Origin: Gammaproteobacteria bacterium
GTDB taxonomy: Bacteria; Pseudomonadota; Gammaproteobacteria; UBA6429; Thiohalophilaceae
NCBI GenBank assembly: GCA_013152045.1
Contig: JAADGZ010000109.1
Location: 1 to 11,370, forward strand
DNA: 11,370 bases
Direction of reading: 5' to 3'
Shown: piece by piece, positions 1-7,914 of the stretch
Numbering within the stretch: position 1 is the first letter of the stretch
How the letters are laid out: every line of letters starts with the position of its first letter
Made by a program: the position numbers and the translations under genes
Notes under the pieces: model-generated
What the model was told of the DNA's origin: nothing
What the model saw: only the letters and a program-made list of their open reading frames with translations
Database searches by the model: none

Positions 1-51
1 CGATCCCAGGAAATCAACTTCTTTCCTCTGTGAACCTTTGTGGTAAAAAAA
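1..51. repeat. Fragment of a dispersed CTCTGTG/CCTTTGTGG-type intergenic repeat
   Basis: This is non-coding sequence downstream of the flavoprotein stop codon. It contains CCTCTGTGAACCTTTGTGG (25-43), followed by a run of seven A. The short alternating CTCTGTG/CTTTGTGG units resemble a low-complexity repeat seen in many proteobacterial intergenic regions, and a related GCG-rich form occurs twice more in this window (about 1577-1604 and 5599-5842). The family assignment is by eye only. No gene is seen here. Confidence 0.3.
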
Positions 52-1446
52 TTATTTAGGAAATAGTTTGTCCGGATTGAGAATATTATTTGGATCGAAG
101 TCATTTTTTATCTGCTGCATCAGATGCAGGCTGGTGGCGTCGAGTTCGCGGTCGATAAAGGCCTGTTTGCTGATGCCCACACCGTGTTCGCCGGAGAGGC
201 TGCCTTTGAGTTTGAGGGTTAAATCAAACACTTGTTCCAGACAGCTGTCGATATTCTTTGCCTGTTGCGGATTATCGGGATCATAGAGCAGGTTGACGTG
301 AATATTGCCATTGCCGGCATGGCCGAAGTTGATGATGGGGATGGCATGTTCTTCTGATAGCTGTTCGAGTCCGTGGATCAGCGCCGGAATATTGGAAACA
401 GGTACTACGATGTCTTCGTTGATTTTGTTAGGTGCCACATTGCGTAGAGCCGGGGACAGGGCTTTGCGCGCATTCCACAGGGCGGTGGCTTCTTCTTTTG
501 TTTTTGCGGCGCTGAGTGATAACAGACCGCTGTTCGTCGCCACTTCGGTTATTTTTTTCACATCGCCGTCCAGATGTTCGCGGGCGCCGTCCAGCTCGAT
601 CATGAGCATGGCACCGGCTGTATCTGGAAATGAAATAGCTGAACTCTGACGAATAAGATCGATACCAGTGCCATCGACAAATTCCAGCGCAGAGGGGATG
701 ATCGGCTGTTTCATAATGTCCGCCACGGCGCGGGTAGCCGATTCAATATCCCGATAAATCCCCTGCAGAATACGCTTGTCTTCGGCCAGGGGGGTAAGTT
801 TCAGAGTGGCCTCGGTGATAATTGCCAACGTGCCTTCGGAGCCGATTAACAGACGAGTGAGATCAAACCCGACCACACCTTTGGTAGTGAATACCCCCGT
901 GCGAATAGATTCGCCGACGCCGGTAACGGCGCGCAGACCGAGTACGTTTTCGCGGGGCGTGCCGTATTTGACCGCACGCGGACCGGCGGAATTGTAGGCC
1001 AGGTTTCCGCCGATGGAACAAAAGGCCGCGCTGCCGGGATCCGGAGGCCAGAAATAACCGTGTTCAGCAAGTATGTTTTGCACCGTCTGGTTGGTGAGTC
1101 CCGGTTGCACGGTGATATAGCGATCATCCGGGTTCATTTCCAGCACCGCCTGCATCTTTTCCGTGGACAGTACCAGCCCGCCGCGCAGGGGTACGCTGGC
1201 GCCGGTGGTACCGGTGCCGCGACCGCGTGCAGTCAATGGAATCCGATGCTGGTTGCAAAGCTGGACAACGGCAAGCACCTGATCATGATTTTCAGGGAAG
1301 ACTACCGCATCGGGGGTAACCTGGATGCGGCTGTTGTCATAGCCGTAGCTGATGCAGTCTGTCGTTTGGGTGAGTACCTGTTCAGGGACAAGGATGTTGC
1401 CAAGGGCGGTGACAAATTCAGAGGTTAATTTATTAGTCTTAGACAT
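52..1446 (-). CDS. FAD-binding oxidase, GlcD / D-lactate dehydrogenase type
   Basis: This is a VAO/PCMH-fold flavoprotein of the glycolate oxidase GlcD / D-lactate dehydrogenase / D-2-hydroxyglutarate dehydrogenase family. Such enzymes oxidise a D-2-hydroxy acid to the 2-keto acid with FAD and pass electrons to quinone or cytochrome. With the ATG start the protein has 464 residues, a normal length. The N-terminal FAD domain (about 45-220) has the FAD pyrophosphate-binding loop ARGRGTGTTGASVPLRGG (73-90), PPDPGS (134-139) and GSEGTLAIITE (202-212). The C-terminal cap (about 220-464) has GHAGNGNIH (375-383) and GEHGVG (419-424), whose histidines normally form the metal/substrate site. Most relatives have Asp where this protein has the first Asn of GNGN. 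An in-frame TTG eight codons upstream (1470) is possible, but I chose ATG at 1446; neither has a clear ribosome-binding site. It is the last gene of the leftward group, and glcE/glcF partners are not in view. The substrate cannot be told from sequence. Confidence 0.85.
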   Translation of the reverse strand: MSKTNKLTSEFVTALGNILVPEQVLTQTTDCISYGYDNSRIQVTPDAVVFPENHDQVLAVVQLCNQHRIPLTARGRGTGTTGASVPLRGGLVLSTEKMQAVLEMNPDDRYITVQPGLTNQTVQNILAEHGYFWPPDPGSAAFCSIGGNLAYNSAGPRAVKYGTPRENVLGLRAVTGVGESIRTGVFTTKGVVGFDLTRLLIGSEGTLAIITEATLKLTPLAEDKRILQGIYRDIESATRAVADIMKQPIIPSALEFVDGTGIDLIRQSSAISFPDTAGAMLMIELDGAREHLDGDVKKITEVATNSGLLSLSAAKTKEEATALWNARKALSPALRNVAPNKINEDIVVPVSNIPALIHGLEQLSEEHAIPIINFGHAGNGNIHVNLLYDPDNPQQAKNIDSCLEQVFDLTLKLKGSLSGEHGVGISKQAFIDRELDATSLHLMQQIKNDFDPNNILNPDKLFPK

Positions 1447-1609
1447 AGAAATGATAACTGGATTTTTCAACGCCAGGGCGCTTTGCTTGCATAACAGTAT
1501 TCATCGCTGAATATGAATAATGCGAATCAGGAATTGCCAAAGGAGACAGGCCAGAAATTTCGGCTCTCATTGAAAGTTTTTGCGTCATCGCGTCTTTGCG
1601 TTGAAGGGG
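1447..1609. repeat. Spacer with a degenerate GCGTCTTTGCGTT-type repeat
   Basis: This non-coding gap lies between the isomerase stop and the flavoprotein start. Bases 1577-1604 (TTTGCGTCATCGCGTCTTTG and the following CGTTGAA) resemble the right arm of the 5599-5842 repeat block. No promoter, terminator or gene is evident. In Escherichia coli a BON-domain gene (dolP/yraP) occupies this position after diaA; no remnant of it is visible here. Confidence 0.35.
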
Positions 1610-2589
<980 letters not shown>

Positions 2590-2592
<3 letters not shown>

Positions 2593-2760
2593 TGCTGTCC
2601 CGTTAATTATAATAATATCTGCTAAGTTTCTGATTCTGAGAATATTCTGTTAATCGAAGTCATTGAAGACATGAAATAACAATATTCCAATATCGGAGCT
2701 ATCCCTTATCAAATAAGCCCCCTCTCCCCAATGGGAGGGGGCGTTAACGGGACAGCAGTG
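2590..2760. mobile_element. MITE-like non-autonomous insertion, 171 bp
   Basis: The ends are perfect 17-bp terminal inverted repeats: CACTGCTGTCCCGTTAA (2590-2606) and its exact reverse complement (2744-2760). The element is flanked by identical 9-bp direct repeats, GTTATGACT (2581-2589 and 2761-2769), the signature of a transposition target duplication. The inside has no open reading frame of useful length. It holds an AT-rich stretch with the palindrome AGAATATTCT and, near the right end, a GC-rich hairpin (2717-2742). A 9-bp duplication fits several DDE transposase families, such as some of the IS4 and IS5 groups, but I cannot name the parent element. It lies exactly between lpoA and yraN. 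Confidence 0.82.
2717..2742 (-). terminator. Terminator-like hairpin inside the inserted element
   Basis: The arms GCCCCCTC (2717-2724) and GAGGGGGC (2735-2742) are perfectly complementary, with a 10-nt loop region partly able to extend the stem. Read on the minus strand, the direction of lpoA transcription, the hairpin is followed by TTATTT. It could therefore act as an intrinsic terminator and reduce read-through from lpoA into yraN-gmhA. The U tract is imperfect, so this is tentative. Confidence 0.35.
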
Positions 2761-2778
2761 GTTATGACTATACCTTTG

Positions 2779-4620
2779 TTATATTCCTTGATCTAGCCGC
2801 ACAGGTCGGCCTTTGACAAATTTTACCCAGGTTAGCTGACGGTGTATTTGCTGTTTTAGATCCAGACGGAGACTGCCAGTTTCGCCGTCGAAACGTTCAT
2901 AGGGATATTTTTTCAGGGTATTCAGCACGGCGATAATATTATAGGCATCGATGCCCAGGGCATAGAGACGTTGAAAGCTGTGTCCCACTCTAGAAATTTG
3001 TGGTTCGATTTTACTGCGTAGACTGCGCGGGTGATTGTTGTCGGTTAGTACCCAGGGCATGTCGCCGAATATCAGGCCGTCCATGTCGCGATCACGGGCA
3101 GGATTGAGGTTGCCAGTGAAAACATGTGAGGTGGCGTAAACCGGCACGCTGGCGGCATGGTAGAACTTGAGCTGGGGGCGTATCTGGCGTGCCTGACGTG
3201 GATAGGCAGCAATGAAAACAAAATCGATATCCTGGCGTCGGCGAGAGGTATATTTAAGTTTTCGGTTGAGCAGACCGGAAAGACTGCGATACCGGCGTCT
3301 GCTTTGATCGATATTGAGTAATCGTCGGATAGGACGGGAAAAATCTTTGTTTGCCGAGTTATAGGTTTCCTGGTTAACGATTTGTCCGCCAATCTCGCGC
3401 CAGCGCTGAGTGAAAGCCTGGACCACGCGTTCTCCCCAAGGACCGGTTGGTACCAGGGTGACGGCATTGACATAGCCATCAAACCAGGTGCGTTCAGCAA
3501 CCTGGCGGGCTTCGTCCTCAGGTGAGAGGCCAAACTGATAAAGATTGACCGGGATGTTGTTCCCCTGACTGTAATTTAAAGCGAGCGTAGGGACAGGTAA
3601 AGGATTTTGGCTGGCGATGCGGGCAATTGCGGCTTTGTCCAGCGGACCGACGACAAAGTCAGCACCTTGGGCAAGAGCCTGTTGATAAACGGTCGTCACA
3701 TCGCTATTGCTGACATCATAAATGTGAATAGACTGCCGATTTTTCATGTGTCGGGCATAATAGGCACCAAGAAAACCATCGCGAATGGCTTCGGCAGCCT
3801 TACCGAACTTGCTGGAAAACGGCAATAGCAGAGCAATCTGTTTAGGCAGGGATACATCCTGTTGCTGACGATTGAGCAGGCCTTGAATGATTTGTTGGTC
3901 GGCGGGATGCTGGGGATAGGTGTGCTGCCACCGCTGTACCGCCTGGCGCAGCATAGCCGGGCGTAGCTGGTAAGTCTTGGCGATGCGCACCAGATCCATC
4001 CAGCCGCTGAGTACGTTGGGTGGCGGATCGGTGCGCAATTGCATCAGTGCCTGCTCGGTGAGCATGGCCAGGGCTTGCCAGATATCCTGCTGGTTGGCGT
4101 GTATTAATGCGGCATCGCCCAGATAGCGTTCACGTTTGATCAGTTCTCGTGCCGTTTCAATGCGATTACCTGAGAGGTTGAAGGCATCCGCGCGCAAATC
4201 ATAATAATCGGCCAGATAAAAATGATTGCTGCCCGCCGGGGGGGGGACGGCGAGCAGTTTTAGAACCTTATCAACCTGACGTTGCATGAGGGCGAGATGT
4301 GCCTGTGTCAAGCGTAGCAGCAAGCGCTGGTCCGCCTTGGCATAATTGATTTTCAGACCTTGCAACGTTCGTTTGGCTTTAGCCAGGTTGTTCATGCGGG
4401 CTTCGGCTGCGGTTGCGCGTAATAGCAGCAGCGTGCGTTTGTAAGGACGCAGTTGCCGGGCCAGATCGAGAAATAGGGCGTCTGCTTTCTGGTATTCACC
4501 CCGGGCAAACAGAAGCTCGGCTTCGTCGGGGTTGAGTTTCGTTGGCGTTGGGCCGCTGGCGCAGCTGGCGAGACTGAAGCTGATGAACAGGAACAAAATT
4601 ATTTTAATCGGGAAGTTCAT
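2779..4620 (-). CDS. lpoA: LpoA, outer-membrane lipoprotein activator of PBP1a
   Basis: LpoA is anchored in the outer membrane and reaches through the peptidoglycan to stimulate the bifunctional synthase PBP1a. From the chosen ATG (4620) the 613-residue protein begins with a short basic stretch, a hydrophobic segment and the lipobox L17-A18-S19-C20, so Cys20 should be lipidated after signal peptidase II cleavage. Residues about 28-255 are helical and TPR-like, and about 260-610 form the LppC/periplasmic-binding-protein-like domain starting near IALLLPF. The length suits the family. The frame is open 36 codons further upstream to an ATG at 4728, but that would bury the signal peptide and overlap rsmI. 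The position next to divergent rsmI and upstream of yraN matches lpoA (yraM) of E. coli. The gene contains a nine-G tract (4238-4246). Confidence 0.9.
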   Translation of the reverse strand: MNFPIKIILFLFISFSLASCASGPTPTKLNPDEAELLFARGEYQKADALFLDLARQLRPYKRTLLLLRATAAEARMNNLAKAKRTLQGLKINYAKADQRLLLRLTQAHLALMQRQVDKVLKLLAVPPPAGSNHFYLADYYDLRADAFNLSGNRIETARELIKRERYLGDAALIHANQQDIWQALAMLTEQALMQLRTDPPPNVLSGWMDLVRIAKTYQLRPAMLRQAVQRWQHTYPQHPADQQIIQGLLNRQQQDVSLPKQIALLLPFSSKFGKAAEAIRDGFLGAYYARHMKNRQSIHIYDVSNSDVTTVYQQALAQGADFVVGPLDKAAIARIASQNPLPVPTLALNYSQGNNIPVNLYQFGLSPEDEARQVAERTWFDGYVNAVTLVPTGPWGERVVQAFTQRWREIGGQIVNQETYNSANKDFSRPIRRLLNIDQSRRRYRSLSGLLNRKLKYTSRRRQDIDFVFIAAYPRQARQIRPQLKFYHAASVPVYATSHVFTGNLNPARDRDMDGLIFGDMPWVLTDNNHPRSLRSKIEPQISRVGHSFQRLYALGIDAYNIIAVLNTLKKYPYERFDGETGSLRLDLKQQIHRQLTWVKFVKGRPVRLDQGI

Positions 4621-4726
4621 AGACTTGTTAAACTGTCCTGCAATCTGTTGGGCTGAATGCCCGCCATTATAACGATCGGCAAGCAAAATTGCGCTGCCAT
4701 TTACAATGAATGATGTGGAATGAAGC
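4621..4726. promoter_or_regulatory. Divergent promoter region between lpoA and rsmI
   Basis: This 106-bp non-coding gap lies between two divergent genes and must hold both start signals. A perfect TATAAT lies on the minus strand (4666-4671), about 45 bases upstream of the lpoA start, but no good -35 box is found at the usual distance. A small inverted repeat, GGGC-TGAAT-GCCC, lies at about 4650-4662. For rsmI, GGAA (4717-4720), six bases before its ATG, is a good ribosome-binding site; no clear -35/-10 pair is seen on the plus strand. Confidence 0.4.
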
Positions 4727-5584
4727 ATGGATTTTTATAAACAGTGTCTGTATGTCGTTGCCACGCCGATTGGCAACCTGGCAGATTTCAGTCCACGGGC
4801 GGTTGAAGTCCTGCAGCGGGTGGATTTAATTGCAGTAGAAGATACTCGTCACAGTGCGCGTTTGTTGCAGCATTTTGCCATTAAAACGCCGATGCAGGCC
4901 CTGCACGAACACAATGAACGCAAATCAGCCTTGTCTTTTTTACAGGGCATTGAATCGGGTCAGAGCCTGGCGCTGATTTCAGATGCAGGTACGCCGCTTT
5001 TGAGTGACCCCGGTTATCACCTGGTGCGCCTGGCGCGCGAACGCGGTATTCGTGTGGTTCCGGTGCCCGGTGCCTGTGCGGCTATTGCTGCACTATCGGT
5101 TGCCGGCCTGGCGACTGATCGTTTTCGTTTCGAAGGCTTTCTATCAGCGAAAAGCGGCGCGCGGCGACAGCAACTTGAGCACCTGAAGCACGAAACGCTT
5201 ACCTTGCTGTTTTACGAAAGTCCGCACCGGATTGAAGATAGCCTCGCGGATATGCAGGCTATTTTTGGTGACCAGCGACAGGCCGTGCTGGCGCGTGAAC
5301 TGACCAAAACCTTTGAAACCATCCGCAACGGTACGCTGGCGGAGCTGTCGCAGTGGGTGGCGGGCGATGCCAACCAGCGCAAAGGTGAAATCGTATTGCT
5401 GGTGCAGGGGGCGGCTGTTGCTGATCCTGACGATCTGGATGCCAGTGCCGAGCGCGTGCTGAAAATTTTGCTGCAGGATCTACCGCTGAAGCAGGCGGTT
5501 GGCCTGGCAACTGAAATTACCGGGGTGCGCAAGAAGAAACTTTATACGCGGGGGCTGGAGCTGAAACAGACTGATGATGGGTGA
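4727..5584 (+). CDS. rsmI: RsmI, 16S rRNA (cytidine1402-2'-O)-methyltransferase
   Basis: RsmI uses S-adenosylmethionine to methylate the 2'-OH of C1402 in the 16S rRNA P site, tuning decoding fidelity. It has a tetrapyrrole-methylase fold and 285 residues (E. coli 286). Motifs in order: VATPIGNL (11-18), AVEDTR (36-41), HEHNE (60-64), SDAGTPLLSDPG (85-96), VPVPGACA (111-118), FEGFL (135-139), YESPHR (163-168), RELTKTFE (190-197) and GEIVLLV (220-226). Two positions differ from the commonest residues: Cys117 where Ser is usual (VPGxSA), and Ser140 where Pro is usual (GFLP). The start is set by GGAA six bases upstream. RsmH, which methylates N4 of the same nucleotide, is encoded 3 kb downstream at 8439. 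Confidence 0.95.
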   Translation: MDFYKQCLYVVATPIGNLADFSPRAVEVLQRVDLIAVEDTRHSARLLQHFAIKTPMQALHEHNERKSALSFLQGIESGQSLALISDAGTPLLSDPGYHLVRLARERGIRVVPVPGACAAIAALSVAGLATDRFRFEGFLSAKSGARRQQLEHLKHETLTLLFYESPHRIEDSLADMQAIFGDQRQAVLARELTKTFETIRNGTLAELSQWVAGDANQRKGEIVLLVQGAAVADPDDLDASAERVLKILLQDLPLKQAVGLATEITGVRKKKLYTRGLELKQTDDG

Positions 5585-5598
5585 TGGCGTGGTGTGTA

Positions 5599-5842
5599 TA
5601 ACGCAGAGGACGCGAAGGCGCAGAGACGCAAAGGTTATTATTTTTTCTGGTTCCCACGCTCCAGCGTGGGAACCAGGAAATTAAATGTAGGTTGGTGCAG
5701 AGCAACGCGAAGCCCAACAATTAACTGAAACCAGGAAAAACAAAGTAACGCGTGGGCACAAAAACCGCGCCCAATCTACAGGGTTTAATCAAACATTCCT
5801 AAAAAAACTCCGCGTCTCCGCGTCTTCGCGTCCTCTGCGTTA
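5599..5842. repeat. Block of three palindromic repeat types framed by an imperfect inverted repeat
   Basis: The gap between convergent rsmI and the cytochrome gene holds no gene. An outer inverted repeat pairs 5599-5634 with 5807-5842 (31 of 36 positions match) and uses GCGTCTC/GACGCGAAG-type units. Inside it are three smaller structures. The first is a perfect 14-bp-arm palindrome at 5647-5676 (CTGGTTCCCACGCT arms around CC). The second is an imperfect GTTGG...GCCCAAC hairpin (about 5690-5719). The third is a TGGGC...GCCCA hairpin (5753-5773). None has a T tract in the right place for an ordinary terminator. They resemble dispersed intergenic repeats of the REP/palindrome kind, though copy number cannot be judged here. 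Confidence 0.65.
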
Positions 5843-5858
5843 ATACAACGATCCAGCT

Positions 5859-7169
5859 TCAGCGTATCTGCCCATGTGCGATCTTTGGCCAGTAGGTTTT
5901 TAAATTAAAGCTCGGGCTGTGGATAGCAATATGGCACTGGCCGCATATTTGTTTCTTGTTCCACTGATGGTTTCCGGTGGCGGTTTTACCGCCATCGTCA
6001 ATATGCGCCTGTGCCGGGCCATGGCAGGATTCGCATTGCACGCCGCTTAAATGGGGCGTGAGTTCGGCATTCAGAAAACCGCCAGGTTGATTGAAGCCGA
6101 CGCTGTGACAGGTGACGCAGTTGGGATCAAAATTTTTGTCCACGGATTCAAGATCATCGTAGGCCTGGGCATGTTGCGTCTGTTGCCACTTACGGTATTC
6201 CTGCACATGACAGGCCTGGCATTTTTCAGCGCCGGCATACGGGCTTTTGCCCTGCTCCCGTTGTTTGCGCAAAGCCACCTGTTTTTCATAATCGGATTTC
6301 AGCGCAGCATTATATGCGGCATACCAGGCCTGGGTGCGTGGTGAGTCGGGTATGCTTTTGGGCAGGGGTATCACCCGTTGTTGCCAGTGGCTGATGCGAG
6401 CGTTGTTAGCCTGTTTTTTAATCTCAAACTGCAATAGACCAAGACGCATACCGCGGGCGCCGGGTTGCAGTAGCAGGGTGTTTTCTATTTGCACAGGCTT
6501 TGCAAAGCTGTCCCGCCGGGAAGGGATAATGAGTATGTCGATGTACTTTAACGGCAGGACTTTTTTTGCTGCGGCTAAACGCAGGCTGGTGGTAAGCACG
6601 GTAATGGCGCCGGTATTTTTTTCTGCCGCCAGTTTTTCGGTGAGCTGTTTCTGTGCCGATGCGCTTGCCGTCGCCGGATCTTTACGTATGACTTGTGAGG
6701 GCAATACGGACCACTGGAAGAAACTGAATGACTGAGACTGACGCCGTAGCGTTTTTTGATAAGCAAAAATGGATTCATCAGGCGCAGAGCTAAGCACGAA
6801 GGGCAGCCTGTATCGTTTGAGAAAATCTGTACCAAAGGCAAGATCCCGTGCCTGTACACCGATAACGTCATAGTTTAGCAATTGCATTCCGCGCAGGATG
6901 TAGTCGCTGCGAATACGATCAGAGGGCATCTCGGCAATCAGTAATCCGCCGCTGGAAACAAGCAGCAGATCGGGATCCTGGCGGCGCAGCTGATCGATCA
7001 TCGTCGCCTGGCGTTTGATACCGCCAAGGTCGCCTTCCAGCGTGCAGCCGCAGGGTTCGAGTTCACCGTTCAGATTGCCGCTATAGACCAGAGTATAAGA
7101 AGCCATTGCAGGGTGGTTTAGAAACAGCAAAAGACCGAGAAGACTGAAAACGGATTTTATCGCAGGCAT
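5859..7169 (-). CDS. Exported fusion of a degenerate UshA/5'-nucleotidase-like domain and a tetraheme cytochrome c554-type domain
   Basis: The 436-residue protein begins with a signal peptide, predicted cleavage after AMA (21-23), so it should be periplasmic. Residues about 25-270 resemble the start of the 5'-nucleotidase/UshA metallophosphatase family: YSGNLNGELEPCGC (29-42), then GGIKRQAT (49-56). The family's metal-binding NDLHG appears here as GNLNG, and no GNHE/GNHD or GHxH motif is seen, so phosphatase activity is unlikely. A Cys-Gly-Cys (40-42) sits beside the lost site. Residues about 310-436 carry four heme-attachment motifs: CQACH (317-321), CVTCH (351-355), CESCH (379-383) and CGQCH (409-413). 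They end in a HSPSFNL...YWPKIAH stretch typical of cytochrome c554-like domains. An electron-transfer role is inferred; partner and substrate are unknown. AAAGGG lies about ten bases before the ATG. The gene stands alone between rsmI and rnpB. Confidence 0.8.
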   Translation of the reverse strand: MPAIKSVFSLLGLLLFLNHPAMASYTLVYSGNLNGELEPCGCTLEGDLGGIKRQATMIDQLRRQDPDLLLVSSGGLLIAEMPSDRIRSDYILRGMQLLNYDVIGVQARDLAFGTDFLKRYRLPFVLSSAPDESIFAYQKTLRRQSQSFSFFQWSVLPSQVIRKDPATASASAQKQLTEKLAAEKNTGAITVLTTSLRLAAAKKVLPLKYIDILIIPSRRDSFAKPVQIENTLLLQPGARGMRLGLLQFEIKKQANNARISHWQQRVIPLPKSIPDSPRTQAWYAAYNAALKSDYEKQVALRKQREQGKSPYAGAEKCQACHVQEYRKWQQTQHAQAYDDLESVDKNFDPNCVTCHSVGFNQPGGFLNAELTPHLSGVQCESCHGPAQAHIDDGGKTATGNHQWNKKQICGQCHIAIHSPSFNLKTYWPKIAHGQIR

Positions 7170-7197
7170 TGATATATAGCCCTTTTTTGATTTCTAG

Positions 7198-7284
7198 ATT
7201 GATGGGTTTCACTTCGTTCTACCCATCCTACTACCCTTGTTTGAATTTTTGTAGGATGGGTAGAACGAAGTGAAACCCATCAAT
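7198..7284. repeat. Perfect 34-bp-arm inverted repeat (large hairpin)
   Basis: Positions 7198-7231 and 7251-7284 are exact reverse complements over 34 bases, separated by a 19-base AT-rich loop. The arms contain GATGGGTTTCACTTCGTTCT followed by ACCCATCCTAC. The structure lies between the start of the leftward cytochrome gene and the rnpB promoter. No flanking target duplication and no adjacent T tract are seen. Perfect identity of such long arms suggests recent arrival or active maintenance. Confidence 0.9.
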
Positions 7285-7297
7285 TTTCATTCCTCAT

Positions 7298-7326
7298 TTC
7301 ACTCTGACTATGAAATCCGGTAAACT
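7298..7326 (+). promoter_or_regulatory. Probable sigma70 promoter of rnpB
   Basis: TTCACT (7298-7303) and TAAACT (7321-7326) each match four of six consensus positions, with an ideal 17-bp spacer. The implied transcription start, about seven bases downstream (around 7333), coincides with the first base of the P1 helix of RNase P RNA. That agreement is the best support for the call. Confidence 0.45.
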
Positions 7327-7332
7327 AGATCC

Positions 7333-7675
7333 CGGAGTCGGCCAGACAGTCGCTGGGAAATTTTTTTCCTGGAGGAAAGTCCGGGCTCCGCAGGGCAGGG
7401 TGCCAGGTAACACCTGGGGGGCGCGAGCCTACGGCTAGTGCAACAGAAAATATACCGCCAGTTTCGACTGGTAAGGGTGAAAAGGTGCGGTAAGAGCGCA
7501 CCGCGTCGGTGGTAACACTCGACGGCACGGTAAACCCCACCCGGAGCAAGGCCAAATAGGGGAACGTTAAGTGTGGCCCGCACGGTTCCCGGGTAGGCTG
7601 CTTGAGGCATGCGGCGACGCATGTCCAGATGAATGGCTGTCCAAGACAGAACCCGGCTTATCGGCCGACTCCTTT
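7333..7675 (+). ncRNA. rnpB: RNase P RNA (type A), catalytic subunit of ribonuclease P
   Basis: This RNA cleaves the 5' leader from tRNA precursors together with the RnpA protein. The conserved core is easily recognised: GAGGAAAGTCCGGGCTCC (7372-7389), GGTAAGGGTGAAAAGGTGCG (from 7471), GGTAAGAGCGCACCGCG, AGCAAGGCCAAATAGGGG, GGGTAGGCTGCTTGAG, and GACAGAACCCGGCTTATCGG near the 3' end. P1 is a perfect 10-bp helix, 7334-7343 with 7663-7672. P2 pairs GACAGTC (about 7345-7351) with GGCTGTC before the 3' ACAGAACC. P3 appears as a short U-rich hairpin (GGAAA/TTTCC), smaller than in E. coli. Its place between rsmI and mraZ matches pseudomonads. Confidence 0.96.
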
Positions 7676-7680
7676 ATTTT
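7663..7680 (+). terminator. Probable rnpB 3' end and terminator
   Basis: The 3' strand of P1 (GGCCGACTCC, 7663-7672) is followed directly by TTTATTTT. The P1 helix closes over the whole RNA, so a classical short terminator hairpin is not visible; the T-rich tract just past the mature end marks the likely end or processing point. Confidence 0.4.
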
Positions 7681-7875
7681 TGAATCCTCGTTATCACTGC
7701 GATATTCGCGCCATTTTTTCTTCCCAAGCTACTTTAGAAACCTACTACAAGCTGTTGTTTTAGTTGTCTTCCCCGCTTGCAAAAAGGCTGTTCTCAAGCT
7801 CGTTTACCACTTTATCCCACACATCTAAGTCATTGTCATTAAAGAAAGAATTCCTGTTTTTGTGCGCCTGTCAGC

Positions 7876-7905
7876 TTGACACTAGTGCTACCTCCTACCT
7901 ATAGT
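7876..7905 (+). promoter_or_regulatory. Pmra, sigma70 promoter of the dcw cluster
   Basis: A perfect -35 box TTGACA (7876-7881) and a near-perfect -10 box TATAGT (7900-7905) are separated by 18 bp. Transcription should start at about 7912, leaving a leader of roughly 70 nt before mraZ. The start point falls immediately before the first MraZ box, so bound MraZ would block RNA polymerase. Between rnpB and this promoter (7681-7875) I see nothing else recognisable. Confidence 0.75.
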
Positions 7906-7914
7906 GTATCAAAG

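Noticed and set aside
4618..4728. Longer LpoA start at 4728, adding 36 residues
   Set aside because: It would bury a textbook lipoprotein signal peptide and overlap the rsmI start. The ATG at 4620 places the lipobox cysteine at residue 20.
5647..5676. Perfect palindrome as a terminator for rsmI or the cytochrome gene
   Set aside because: The T run lies on the 5' side for plus-strand transcription and becomes an A run on the minus strand, so it does not fit an intrinsic terminator in either direction.
5517..5720. Minus-strand frame at the end of rsmI running into the repeat block
   Set aside because: It is antisense to the rsmI 3' end and otherwise made of palindromic repeat; no support for coding.
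5599..5842. CRISPR array
   Set aside because: The repeats are inverted, of several types and irregularly spaced; there are no equal-length direct repeats with unique spacers and no cas genes.
7308..7828. Reading frames on both strands over and just after the RNase P RNA gene
   Set aside because: They lie within or overlap a clearly recognised structural RNA and show no protein-family features.
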